This document shows, piece after piece, positions 25,857-32,633 of a stretch of 32,633 nucleotides of DNA. Each line of letters opens with the position of its first letter. Within the stretch, counting starts at the first letter, position 1. The stretch is from Bifidobacterium breve. Its GTDB lineage: Bacteria; Actinomycetota; Actinomycetes; S36-B12. The stretch lies in NCBI GenBank assembly GCA_945870085.1, contig CAMBQX010000003.1:1-32633 (forward strand). The letters are read 5' to 3'. The position numbers and the translations under genes were made by a program. Under the pieces are notes generated by a model. The model saw only the letters and a list, made by a program, of their open reading frames with translations. It was not told the origin of the DNA and ran no database searches.

Positions 25857-27998
25857 CTAGGCATCGATTCGCTCCCGATCTAACCCTGCCGCACCTTCGA
25901 CAATGAACTCCTTTCGAGGGGCAACTTCACCGCCCATTAGGAGATCGAATACCGCGCTCGCCCCGGCAACATCCTTCATGGTGATTCGACGCAGAGTCCG
26001 GTGGGCGGGATCCATTGTGGTCTCGCGCAGTTGGCCAGCATCCATCTCACCTAATCCCTTATAGCGCTGAATAGGATCCTTGACCTTCTTGCCGCGTTTA
26101 TTCGCATCGGCTAAAACCGACTTCATCTCGCCATCGGAGTAGGTGTAGATAAGGTCATTGGATTTGCTCCCGGCATTCACAATTTCGAGTCGATGAAGTG
26201 GTGGCACTGCCGCATAGACCCGCCCGGCCTCCAACAGTGGGTGCAGATACCGGTTGATCAAGGTCAATAGCAGACATCGAATATGCGCACCGTCAACGTC
26301 TGCATCGGACATCAGGATCACTTTGCCGTATCGCGCTTGCTCAAGATCAAATGATCGACCAGAACCAGCCCCGATCACCTGAATAATCGAGGCGCACTCA
26401 GTGTTCTTGAGCATGTCAGCGAGGGAGGACTTCTGCACATTTAAAATCTTGCCGCGGATCGGCAGCAGTGCTTGGTAATCGGCATTTCGGGCCACTTTCG
26501 CGGTACCCAGCGCACTATCACCTTCAACAATGAACAATTCACTGCGCTCGACGTCGTCGGTTCGACAATCCACCAACTTAGCCGGCAAAGCAGATGACTC
26601 AAGTGCTGTCTTTCGCCGTTGGGTATCGCGGTGGGTCCGCGCAGCCACCCGTGCACGCATGGCATTCGCGGCTTTCTCCAGGACCGACTTCGCGGCGACT
26701 TTCTCACCCCTGGGCGGGTTGGTAAACCACGTGGTTAACTCCTTGGTGACCACGTTACCCACTATCCGCGTGGCAGCGGGGGTTCCTAAAATCTCTTTAG
26801 TTTGGCCTTCAAATTGCGGCTCGGCGAGGCGCACGGTGACAACAGCGGTCAGGCCCTCAAAAACGTCATCCTTGGTGATGGTGTCTTCGGCGCCTTTTAG
26901 AATCTTCGCGGCTCGCACTTGGTCATTGACAGTTTTGACGATGGCTCTTTCAAATCCGGTCAGGTGGGTACCACCCTTGGGAGTCGCGATCACGTTCACG
27001 AAGGAACGAATATCGGATTCGTAACCGGCATCCCAGCGCAAGGCGATATCGACACCTAATTCGCGTTCAACATCTTGCGGAGTCATGTGCCCTTTGTCAT
27101 CCAGCACCGGGACAGTCTCGTGGAAGTGCCCCTTGCCGTGCAATCGAATTACCGAGCTCACGGGCTCACCAACCGACAAGGCCTCGACATATTCGGTGAT
27201 GCCACCTTTGTGCTGAAAAGTCTCCTCGTAGCGATCTTCGGGATCGCGTAAATCGATAACCGTAATAAGTAATCCCGGGACTAAGAACGTGCTTTGCACT
27301 GCGCGTTCGCGTAGCCCTTCGCGGTCATAGCCGGCTTCCTTGGTGAATACCTGCGAATCAGCCCACCACCGCACCCGGGTGCCGGTTCGAGTGCGCGGGC
27401 AGGTGCCAGCGATATGCAGGCCACTCTTGCGGGTGAAATCCCCCATCGGACCAACTCCGTCAAAAACTCCGGGCACCCCCCGTCTAAAAGACATGGTGTG
27501 GGTCTTGGCCCCGCGGTCGACCTCAACATCTAGCCGCGCAGAAAGCGCATTGACCACCGAGGCACCAACCCCGTGTAGCCCACCCGAGGCCGTATACGAA
27601 CCGCCGCCGAACTTACCGCCGGCATGTAACTTGGTCATCACGACTTCAACGCCGGTCAATTTAGTCTTGGGTTCAACATCGACGGGGATCCCGCGACCAT
27701 CATCACTAACCTCGGCCGAACCGTCAGGATACAAAGTCACGATGATTTTCTTGCATGAGCCGGCGAGCGCCTCATCAATCGCGTTGTCGACGATTTCCCA
27801 GAGGCAGTGCATTAATCCGCGGCCATCATTTGATCCGATGTACATTCCGGGCCGCTTACGCACGGCGTCTAAGCCCTCAAGCACGGCCAGATTCTTGGCG
27901 GTATACGCCCCGGCGGCAGCAATGCCTCCACCACCGGCACCGCCAGCGGCACTAGTTGCTGCCGATCGGGCTGATTTCCGGGGCAATTTGGCGGCCAT
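25857..27998 (-). CDS. parE: DNA topoisomerase IV subunit B
   Basis: 713 residues from ATG 27998, chosen because the family begins here, after a TAATCT hexamer 7 bases upstream. The frame is open another 71 codons, which look unlike any ParE. ParE supplies the ATPase and TOPRIM parts of topoisomerase IV. GHKL ATP site: WEIVDNAIDEALAG and VSDDGRGIPVDVEP, with SGGLHGVGASVVNALS. TOPRIM: LFIVEGDSALGTAK and ILMSDADVDGAHIRCLL. C-terminus: YKGLGEMDAGQLRETT. Similarity to Streptomyces ParE is closer than to GyrB. The N-terminus carries a Gly/Ala-rich tail of about 30 residues before LAVLEGLDAVRKRPGMY. It is followed by fprA. Confidence 0.96.
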   Translation of the reverse strand: MAAKLPRKSARSAATSAAGGAGGGGIAAAGAYTAKNLAVLEGLDAVRKRPGMYIGSNDGRGLMHCLWEIVDNAIDEALAGSCKKIIVTLYPDGSAEVSDDGRGIPVDVEPKTKLTGVEVVMTKLHAGGKFGGGSYTASGGLHGVGASVVNALSARLDVEVDRGAKTHTMSFRRGVPGVFDGVGPMGDFTRKSGLHIAGTCPRTRTGTRVRWWADSQVFTKEAGYDREGLRERAVQSTFLVPGLLITVIDLRDPEDRYEETFQHKGGITEYVEALSVGEPVSSVIRLHGKGHFHETVPVLDDKGHMTPQDVERELGVDIALRWDAGYESDIRSFVNVIATPKGGTHLTGFERAIVKTVNDQVRAAKILKGAEDTITKDDVFEGLTAVVTVRLAEPQFEGQTKEILGTPAATRIVGNVVTKELTTWFTNPPRGEKVAAKSVLEKAANAMRARVAARTHRDTQRRKTALESSALPAKLVDCRTDDVERSELFIVEGDSALGTAKVARNADYQALLPIRGKILNVQKSSLADMLKNTECASIIQVIGAGSGRSFDLEQARYGKVILMSDADVDGAHIRCLLLTLINRYLHPLLEAGRVYAAVPPLHRLEIVNAGSKSNDLIYTYSDGEMKSVLADANKRGKKVKDPIQRYKGLGEMDAGQLRETTMDPAHRTLRRITMKDVAGASAVFDLLMGGEVAPRKEFIVEGAAGLDRERIDA

Positions 27999-28183
27999 TT
28001 GCCTTAGATTACGGCGAAATTGGCCGGATCTGTCCCCCGGCCGGTCGTGTCGTCCACAGATCATCGCAACGCGTTCGCTCTGCGTGAACCAACGGCCTGC
28101 GGCGTGTCGGGAATGCAATTGTGGTGAGAGAATGTTACCAATGGCGACAAGCACAAATAAATGGCCGAGGAGGTGCCTGGTAC
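27999..28183. other. Divergent region between parE and the DUF7455 gene
   Basis: No further gene is supported. On the minus side it holds the TAATCT hexamer of parE. On the plus side it holds a GAGGAGG ribosome-binding site for the DUF7455 gene. Upstream of that the plus strand has no clear -35/-10 pair. The open minus-strand frame is an extension of parE without conserved residues. Confidence 0.5.
28006..28011 (-). promoter_or_regulatory. -10-like hexamer TAATCT before parE
   Basis: TAATCT on the minus strand ends 7 bases before ATG 27998, leaderless geometry. AAGG lies within the gap but too near the start (3 bases) to be a normal ribosome-binding site. Confidence 0.5.
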
Positions 28184-28402
28184 ATGACCACGACGATGAC
28201 TGCCCCCGCACTTAGTGCGACCGATAGGTGTGACCGCTGCAACGCGCAGGCTTATGTGCGCGTGATATTGCACGGCGGCTCCGACCTGCTTTTCTGTGGG
28301 CATCACTGGTCACGCCATGAACTGGTCCTGCGGCCGAGGGCTGCGACCATCGTCGATGAGACCCATCGCCTAACGGATGCACCGGCTAGCGATAACCGGT
28401 AG
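28184..28402 (+). CDS. DUF7455 family small zinc-binding protein
   Basis: 72 residues from ATG 28184, selected because GAGGAGG lies about 10 bases upstream and the protein start MTTTMTAPALSATDRCDRCN fits the family. It has a CxxC (CDRC) and a C-x-H-H motif (FCGHHW) that should form one zinc site. The C-terminus has the conserved DETHRLT. It is found beside hrdB and parE in Streptomyces as well (from memory). The function is unknown. It could interact with nucleic acid or with RNA polymerase, but there is no evidence here. It is convergent with the sigma-factor gene, 64 bases apart. Confidence 0.9.
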   Translation: MTTTMTAPALSATDRCDRCNAQAYVRVILHGGSDLLFCGHHWSRHELVLRPRAATIVDETHRLTDAPASDNR

Positions 28403-28466
28403 GAGATCGCAGAACGCTTCTTCGCACCGTTGTTTGCAGTGCGCCACTGGATAACTTGGGTGCGGG

Positions 28467-29912
28467 TTAATCCAAGTAATCTCGTAGCACCTGCGAACGT
28501 GACGGGTGGCGAAGCTTCGACATAGTCTTACTCTCTATTTGCCGGATCCGCTCACGGGTAACCCCGTACACCTTGCCAATTTCGTCCAGCGTTTTCGGCT
28601 GGCCGTCGGTTAGGCCAAAGCGCATTCTGACAACTCCGGCCTCACGGTCTGACAAAGTGTCAAGAACCGACTCGAGTTGCTCCTGCAGCAAGGTGAATGA
28701 AACCGCGTCGGCGGGTACAATCGCCTCGGAGTCCTCGATTAAGTCACCGAATTCACTATCACCCTCCTCGCCGAGTGGCGTATGAAGTGATATCGGCTCG
28801 CGTCCATACTTTTGAACTTCGACAACTTTCTCAGGAGTCATGTCGAGCTCTTTCGCCAACTCTTCTGGCGTTGGTTCGCGGCCCAAGTCTTGCAGCATTT
28901 GCCGCTGCACCCGGGCTAGTTTGTTAATTACTTCGACCATATGCACTGGGATGCGAATGGTTCGAGCTTGATCAGCCATGGCCCGGGTGATGGCCTGTCG
29001 AATCCACCAGGTGGCGTAAGTCGAGAACTTGTAGCCCTTGGTGTAGTCGAATTTCTCGACCGCGCGAATCAAACCCAGGTTGCCCTCTTGAATCAAATCG
29101 AGGAACAACATGCCACGCCCGGTGTAGCGCTTTGCCAGCGAAACCACAAGTCGCAGGTTCGCTTCAAGTAGGTGATTCTTCGCGTTGCGACCATCACGTG
29201 CGATCCACTCGAGGTCACGATGCATTTTCTTTTCGATTTTCTTGCCCTCATTGAGCATCTCTTCGGCGAAGAGCCCGGCTTCAATGCGCTTGGCAAGATC
29301 AACTTCCATCTCCGCATTTAGCAGTGGGACCTTGCCTATCTGCTTTAGATAATCCTTTACCGGGTCTGCGGTGGCACCAGCAACCATAACCGTCTGCACT
29401 GGCTCATCGGTATCGTCAACATCTGAGATAACGAAACTGGCCTCATCGCCATCACCGGTATCGGCGACGGCCTCAGCGATGTCTACGGCAATGTCAGCTT
29501 CAAGATCAGCCTCAAGAACCGCAACTACCGCGAGGTCCGCGGGATCGATATCGTCGGCATTGATCACGACCAAGCCGTCCTCGGTCGCAATCACCTCTAT
29601 CATTTCTAAGTCAATTTTCGCGGGAGCCGCCTTCTTAACAGGTGCCGCCTTCTTCGCAGGAGCTACCTTCTTAACAGGCGCCACTTTCTTAACAGGTGCC
29701 GCCTTCTTCGCGGGAGCCGTTTTCTTAACAGGTGCCGCCTTCTTAACAGGCGCCACTTTCTTAACAGGTGCCGCCTTCTTCGCGGGAGCCGCTTTCTTAA
29801 CAGGTGCCGCCTTCTTAACAGGTGCCGCCTTCTTCACGGGTGAGGTCTTCTTCACGGGTGAGGTCTTCTTCGCGGGAACTACCTTCTTCGCCAAATTCTT
29901 TACCGGTGCCAT
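28467..29912 (-). CDS. rpoD: Primary RNA polymerase sigma factor (RpoD/HrdB/SigA)
   Basis: 481 residues from ATG 29912, or 494 from TTG 29951. Regions in order: 1.2 ([16 protein letters not shown]), 2 ([48 protein letters not shown]), 3 and 4 ([38 protein letters not shown]), ending [10 protein letters not shown]. Region 2.4 supports recognition of -10 elements such as the TAnnnT hexamers in this window. Residues ~10-95 are a Lys/Pro/Ala hexad repeat, then an acidic stretch. The ATG has TTACCT 6 bases upstream (one mismatch to TAnnnT) and no good Shine-Dalgarno sequence. The TTG alternative lies in a stem-loop region. It is the housekeeping sigma factor, not an alternative one. Confidence 0.97.
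   Translation of the reverse strand: MAPVKNLAKKVVPAKKTSPVKKTSPVKKAAPVKKAAPVKKAAPAKKAAPVKKVAPVKKAAPVKKTAPAKKAAPVKKVAPVKKVAPAKKAAPVKKAAPAKIDLEMIEVIATEDGLVVINADDIDPADLAVVAVLEADLEADIAVDIAEAVADTGDGDEASFVISDVDDTDEPVQTVMVAGATADPVKDYLKQIGKVPLLNAEMEVDLAKRIEAGLFAEEMLNEGKKIEKKMHRDLEWIARDGRNAKNHLLEANLRLVVSLAKRYTGRGMLFLDLIQEGNLGLIRAVEKFDYTKGYKFSTYATWWIRQAITRAMADQARTIRIPVHMVEVINKLARVQRQMLQDLGREPTPEELAKELDMTPEKVVEVQKYGREPISLHTPLGEEGDSEFGDLIEDSEAIVPADAVSFTLLQEQLESVLDTLSDREAGVVRMRFGLTDGQPKTLDEIGKVYGVTRERIRQIESKTMSKLRHPSRSQVLRDYLD
29616..29876 (-). repeat. 18-base tandem coding repeats (Pro-Val/Ala-Lys-Lys-Ala-Ala) in rpoD
   Basis: About 14 in-frame copies of an 18-base unit encode [24 protein letters not shown] and similar hexads. 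This gives an intrinsically disordered, strongly basic segment like histone H1 tails. Unit number could vary by slippage. Confidence 0.85.
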
Positions 29913-29953
29913 CTTTGTAGGTAACGCCTTTCTCCCACTTCCCCACGACAAGA

Positions 29954-29984
29954 GCCCGTGTCAAGCCTGATGGCTTGTACGGGC
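29954..29984 (-). promoter_or_regulatory. Stem-loop between the PKD gene and rpoD with an embedded TTGACA
   Basis: GCCCGT and CAAGCC pair with GGCTTG and ACGGGC around a TGAT loop, with a small bulge in the stem. No T-tract follows on the minus strand, so it is not a classic terminator. On the minus strand the right flank contains TTGACA, the ideal -35 hexamer, but no -10 is found at 16-18 bases. It could be a leader structure of the sigma-factor transcript or an operator. Confidence 0.45.
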
Positions 29985-30037
29985 GTGAGGCCACCAGTGT
30001 GCCACCGCCAATAGCGCCCAGCCCAGCCGGGGGCCCC

Positions 30038-30862
30038 TCATGGGATGAGCACGCCCCGAGCCTGGCCTACTGCCACCACGGTGTTGTCGGTTTGCGTGAC
30101 AGGACTCGCAATGGGGAAAGGCCCGAGGCCATCGACGGTGTAGGTCGCTGACCAGCTGGTGGTCAACGATACCTGAAATCTACCGCCGCGCTGGTACCCG
30201 TGAGCCACGGATAGATTCGGATAGAAACCACCTGGCGAGGTGGTATCAAGGTGGCCCCCATCACCGAAATCCCAAGCCCACCGCGGTGTCGGCGAGAGCA
30301 CCACCTGTTGCCCGGCGACCCAGTAGGTGGACGGTGGCACTGACCCCGGCTGGTTTGAACTAAATATCACCGGTAAATACGGCAGCACCCCACGCCCGGG
30401 TTGATAGCTGATGCGACTTGGCGGCATGGTTCGTTCAAAATCGTCCGAGATCGCGACGCCGGCGGCGGCGACGGTCACCGGCCCATCATTAGACACGCAG
30501 ATCAAACCCTTATTTTGCCAGGTCGCTCCGCCATTGAAGGAGAGCCAGGCTCGCAGGAGCTGTTCATCGGCGCCCTCGCAGGCGTGCAAAATAATGATGC
30601 AACCCGGCGCAAATACCCCAGCACAGGGTTCGCGGAGCCGCCACCGGCAATCAATGCACGCTGCTACCTCATGCCGGGTTTCATCGGACACGGTACCCGG
30701 AAGCACCAGCCCCCCGGTGCCCACAAACCGATCTGCACCATCGTCGACCGAAATATCCACGGAAGGTGCACCTGTCGCCGTTGCCAGCCCGAGCCCTGCG
30801 ATCGGGGCGATCAAAACGACAAGCGCGGCCACCAGAACCACCAGGACAATCCTGCTATGCAT
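30038..30862 (-). CDS. Secreted PKD-domain protein of unknown function
   Basis: 274 residues. An N-terminal signal sequence or anchor (residues ~5-28, VLVVLVAALVVLIAPIAG) directs it out of the cell. Residues 69-122 hold six Cys (69, 72, 80, 88, 95, 122), beginning CIDC, probably three disulfides or a metal site. A PKD-like domain follows, with the hallmark WDFGDG at residues 197-202 and GYQRGGRFQVSLTTSW. No catalytic motif, C-terminal anchor or lipobox is seen. PKD domains usually take part in carbohydrate or protein binding at the cell surface. The start ATG 30862 has a promoter-like sequence: GTGACA, 17 bases, TAACGT, 6 bases, ATG. It lies between polyphosphate kinase 2 and the sigma-factor gene. 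Confidence 0.82.
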   Translation of the reverse strand: MHSRIVLVVLVAALVVLIAPIAGLGLATATGAPSVDISVDDGADRFVGTGGLVLPGTVSDETRHEVAACIDCRWRLREPCAGVFAPGCIIILHACEGADEQLLRAWLSFNGGATWQNKGLICVSNDGPVTVAAAGVAISDDFERTMPPSRISYQPGRGVLPYLPVIFSSNQPGSVPPSTYWVAGQQVVLSPTPRWAWDFGDGGHLDTTSPGGFYPNLSVAHGYQRGGRFQVSLTTSWSATYTVDGLGPFPIASPVTQTDNTVVAVGQARGVLIP

Positions 30863-30868
30863 AGTGCC

Positions 30869-30897
30869 ACGTTACGTCCGCTCAGTACCGATGTCAC
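30869..30897 (-). promoter_or_regulatory. Promoter of the PKD gene (GTGACA - 17 - TAACGT)
   Basis: On the minus strand GTGACA (30892-30897) matches TTGACA at 5 of 6 positions, is followed by exactly 17 bases and then TAACGT (30869-30874), and the ATG follows 6 bases later. This is the best complete promoter in the window and again gives a leaderless message. Confidence 0.6.
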
Positions 30898-30938
30898 CTA
30901 GTAATTCTTAGCCTGTGGAAAACCGGTTGCTAGGACTC

Positions 30939-31703
30939 TTAGTCTGGGTCCGCGAGCTTGATTCCAGCCTTTAAAAGGCCACTTTCTACGGCGGCATTTA
31001 CTGTCTCAAGCACCTTTACTCGCGCGTAGAGCTTGTTATCGGCTTCCACGACCGTCCAGGGTGCATTGGAAGTATCAGTGCGATCGAGCATCTCGGTGAT
31101 TGCCAGTTCATAGGCTGGTCGCTGCTCGCGGTTGCGCCAATCCTCAGCTGTGAGTTTCCAGCGCTTAAGTGGATCCTTCTCGCGCGATTTAAACCGTTTC
31201 AGCTGTTCATCACTGGAAACATGCATCCAGATCTTTACCAACACCATGCCTTCATCGGTCAAAGTCCGCTCAAAGGACTTGATCTCGTCATATGCACGCC
31301 GCCACTGTTCCTCGGTGGCAAATTCTTCAACGCGCTCAACCAAAACCCGGCCGTACCAACTGCGATCCAAAATGGTCATGCCGCCCCAGCCAGGTAGATG
31401 CGGCCAAAACCGCGACAGGAAGTGGTGCCGCTTCTCATCAAAGGTGGGCGCAGCAATTGAAATCACGCGCACATGACGTGGGTCGATGGGGGCCACTAGG
31501 CGGGCAATCGCACCGCCCTTACCGGATGCATCCCAGCCCTCGAAAACCACGCAGATAGGTGGGCCAAGGGTGCCAGATCCGTCATAGATTCCCCCGACGA
31601 CTAGCCGCAGATAGAGCATCCGGCGCTGCGCTGCTGAAAGCCGGCGCTCACCTTCATCCCTGGCAAGTTTGAGCGAAAGGTCGTAATTATCAAGGATGCC
31701 CAT
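30939..31703 (-). CDS. ppk2: Polyphosphate kinase 2 family protein
   Basis: 254 residues from ATG 31703, or 259 from GTG 31718. PPK2 enzymes transfer phosphate between polyphosphate and nucleotides (ADP/GDP to NTP or AMP to ADP). Walker A GWDASGKGG is at residues 56-64, Walker B is in MTILDRSWYGRVLVERVE, and the lid module is FKSREKDPLKRWKLTAEDW. The one-domain length (about 250 residues) indicates a single PPK2 domain. Class I to III cannot be separated with certainty, because the discriminating residue before the Walker B motif was not compared. ATG 31703 follows CATTAT by 6 bases. It lies between metX and the PKD gene. Confidence 0.93.
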   Translation of the reverse strand: MGILDNYDLSLKLARDEGERRLSAAQRRMLYLRLVVGGIYDGSGTLGPPICVVFEGWDASGKGGAIARLVAPIDPRHVRVISIAAPTFDEKRHHFLSRFWPHLPGWGGMTILDRSWYGRVLVERVEEFATEEQWRRAYDEIKSFERTLTDEGMVLVKIWMHVSSDEQLKRFKSREKDPLKRWKLTAEDWRNREQRPAYELAITEMLDRTDTSNAPWTVVEADNKLYARVKVLETVNAAVESGLLKAGIKLADPD

Positions 31704-31782
31704 CCGCCAATAATGCACTACTGCGACGGCAATAGGTTTCGCCCTCTCCTAGCGCAGGTGAAATCGCGTACTGGTCAAACAA

Positions 31783-32633
31783 CTACCGAAGCGTCCGCGC
31801 GTGCTGAACCGCCTGTTGCACGAAGTATGCGACCTGCTCATCTTCAACCAAAAAACCATCGTGCCCGTGTAGCGAGTGCACCGTATGCAACCCATCAGCG
31901 CCCGGCACCAGATCCACCAGTTGATGCTGCTGGCGATTTGGAAATAGCCGATCAGAATCGATTGCCACGACGGTCAACGGAACACTGACGCGACCCAGCG
32001 CCGCTTCGACACCCCCACGACCTCGGCCAACATCGAACAAACTCATCGCGTTTGTCAAAGTGACGTAGGTATTGGCATCAAAGCGCCGCGCGAGTTTTTC
32101 AGCGTGGTGGTCAAGGTATGAAGTGATCGCAAATGGTGCCAGCGGCTGGCCAACAGTTTGACCGGAGACGTCATGGGGATCGACACTTTGTATTTCGCGG
32201 CCGAAGCGTTCATCTAGCTCATCTGAGCTGCGATAGGTTAAATGCGCGATTCTTCGAGCGATCCCCATCCCAATATGCGGACCTTGGCCCGGTGCGGCGT
32301 CGTAATAATCACCGCCATTAAATCCTGCATCCGCGTAGATAGCCGACAATTGCGTTACGTGGGTGCCAATTTGGTCGGCTGAAACCGCTGCGGTCGTGCC
32401 GAGCACCAGTCCCCCGCGAATCCGGTCCGGGTGTACCACCAGCCACTCGAGTACCCGCATGCCGCCCAAGGATGGGCCAAGCATCAGCGCCCAAGAATCA
32501 ATACCGAGGGCATTGGTAAGTTGCACTTCAACTTTAACCATGTCGCCAACGGTTATTACCGGAAAGCGGCTCCCCCAGGCTCGACCATCCGGTGCCAACG
32601 ACGCTGGCCCGGTAGTGCCCTGGCAGCCGCCCA
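31783..32633 (-). CDS. metX: Homoserine O-acetyltransferase, N-terminal part cut by window edge
   Basis: About 283 residues are present of the usual ~370-380. The N-terminal part lies beyond the right edge. MetX acylates homoserine for methionine synthesis and belongs to the alpha/beta hydrolase fold. The frame is open to the edge and reads GGCQGTTGPAS, then GSRFPVITVGDMVKVEVQL, typical of MetX. The nucleophile elbow is LGPSLGGMRVLEW (Ser), with Asp in VVAIDSDRLFP and His in SLHGHDGFLVE completing the triad. The elbow has Pro (GPSLGG) where many relatives have Gly (GGSLGG or GGSMGG). The gene ends 64 bases before ppk2 on the same strand. The acetyl or succinyl preference cannot be told from this part. 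Confidence 0.93.
   Translation of the reverse strand, partial: GGCQGTTGPASLAPDGRAWGSRFPVITVGDMVKVEVQLTNALGIDSWALMLGPSLGGMRVLEWLVVHPDRIRGGLVLGTTAAVSADQIGTHVTQLSAIYADAGFNGGDYYDAAPGQGPHIGMGIARRIAHLTYRSSDELDERFGREIQSVDPHDVSGQTVGQPLAPFAITSYLDHHAEKLARRFDANTYVTLTNAMSLFDVGRGRGGVEAALGRVSVPLTVVAIDSDRLFPNRQQHQLVDLVPGADGLHTVHSLHGHDGFLVEDEQVAYFVQQAVQHARTLR

Noticed and set aside
27999-28211. Upstream extension of parE by 71 codons
   Set aside because: The added residues do not resemble ParE, and ATG 27998 has a -10-like hexamer 7 bases upstream.
27340-28215. 291-codon open frame on the plus strand
   Set aside because: Antisense to parE, Pro/Ser/Thr-rich without family motifs. The parE frame has clear GHKL motifs there.
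28450-28481. Possible terminator hairpin at the rpoD 3' end
   Set aside because: The 10-base stem has an A:A mismatch and a 12-base loop, and no T-tract follows on either strand. It overlaps the last rpoD codons and may be chance.
29616-29876. Possible CRISPR array or non-coding repeat
   Set aside because: The 18-base units are in frame in rpoD, have no spacers, and encode a regular Lys/Pro/Ala hexad.

Overview
The window is a compact actinobacterial chromosome segment that codes on both strands, with almost no intergenic space. Markers of Actinomycetota are SepH (DUF3071), DUF3093, DUF3159, DUF3710, DUF4193, DUF4235, DUF5998 and DUF7455 proteins, a paired set of TrkA/Ceo proteins, separate ParC and ParE of the Streptomyces type, and a primary sigma factor with a Lys/Pro/Ala-rich N-terminus. 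Base composition looks moderate rather than the very high GC of Streptomyces, and spacers are short, which suggests a small-genome, perhaps aquatic, actinobacterium. The species cannot be told from this sequence. I saw no rRNA, tRNA, CRISPR array, insertion sequence or prophage, and no gene-free stretch longer than about 190 bases.

Left part (1-7.6 kb, minus strand): a five-gene run reads from a KimA-like potassium transporter through a TrmA/RumA-type RNA methyltransferase, aconitase A and a small conserved protein into dxs, whose 3' part lies outside the window. Divergent from it are two overlapping TrkA-type RCK proteins (7.66-8.98 kb), so the potassium functions sit back to back.

Middle (9-19 kb): DUF3159 membrane protein, OB-fold protein, DUF3710 protein, dUTPase and hotdog thioesterase (minus); DUF3093 and DUF4235 proteins (plus); DUF4193 protein (minus); gamma carbonic anhydrase-like protein (plus); SuhB-like phosphatase (minus); MFS transporter and the cell-division protein SepH (plus); thymidine kinase, alkaline-phosphatase-family protein and DUF5998 protein (minus).

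Right part (19-32.6 kb): psuG and a PfkB kinase (pseudouridine catabolism), parC and a sucrase/ferredoxin-like protein (plus); ferredoxin-NADP reductase and parE (minus); DUF7455 protein (plus); primary sigma factor, a secreted PKD-domain protein, polyphosphate kinase 2 and the 3' part of metX (minus).

Most of this is a conserved actinobacterial housekeeping neighbourhood, and I did not find a clear new defence or biosynthetic system. The most informative signals are regulatory. At least eleven genes that begin a transcription unit carry a TAnnnT -10-like hexamer exactly 6-8 bases before the start codon, the geometry of leaderless transcripts. One of them, sepH, has no ATG, GTG or TTG where the gene must begin, but has an ATT exactly in that position. 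Other points are the KimA-TrkA pairing, a two-turn direct repeat over the psuG promoter, and a carbonic anhydrase homologue with an altered zinc-ligand motif.
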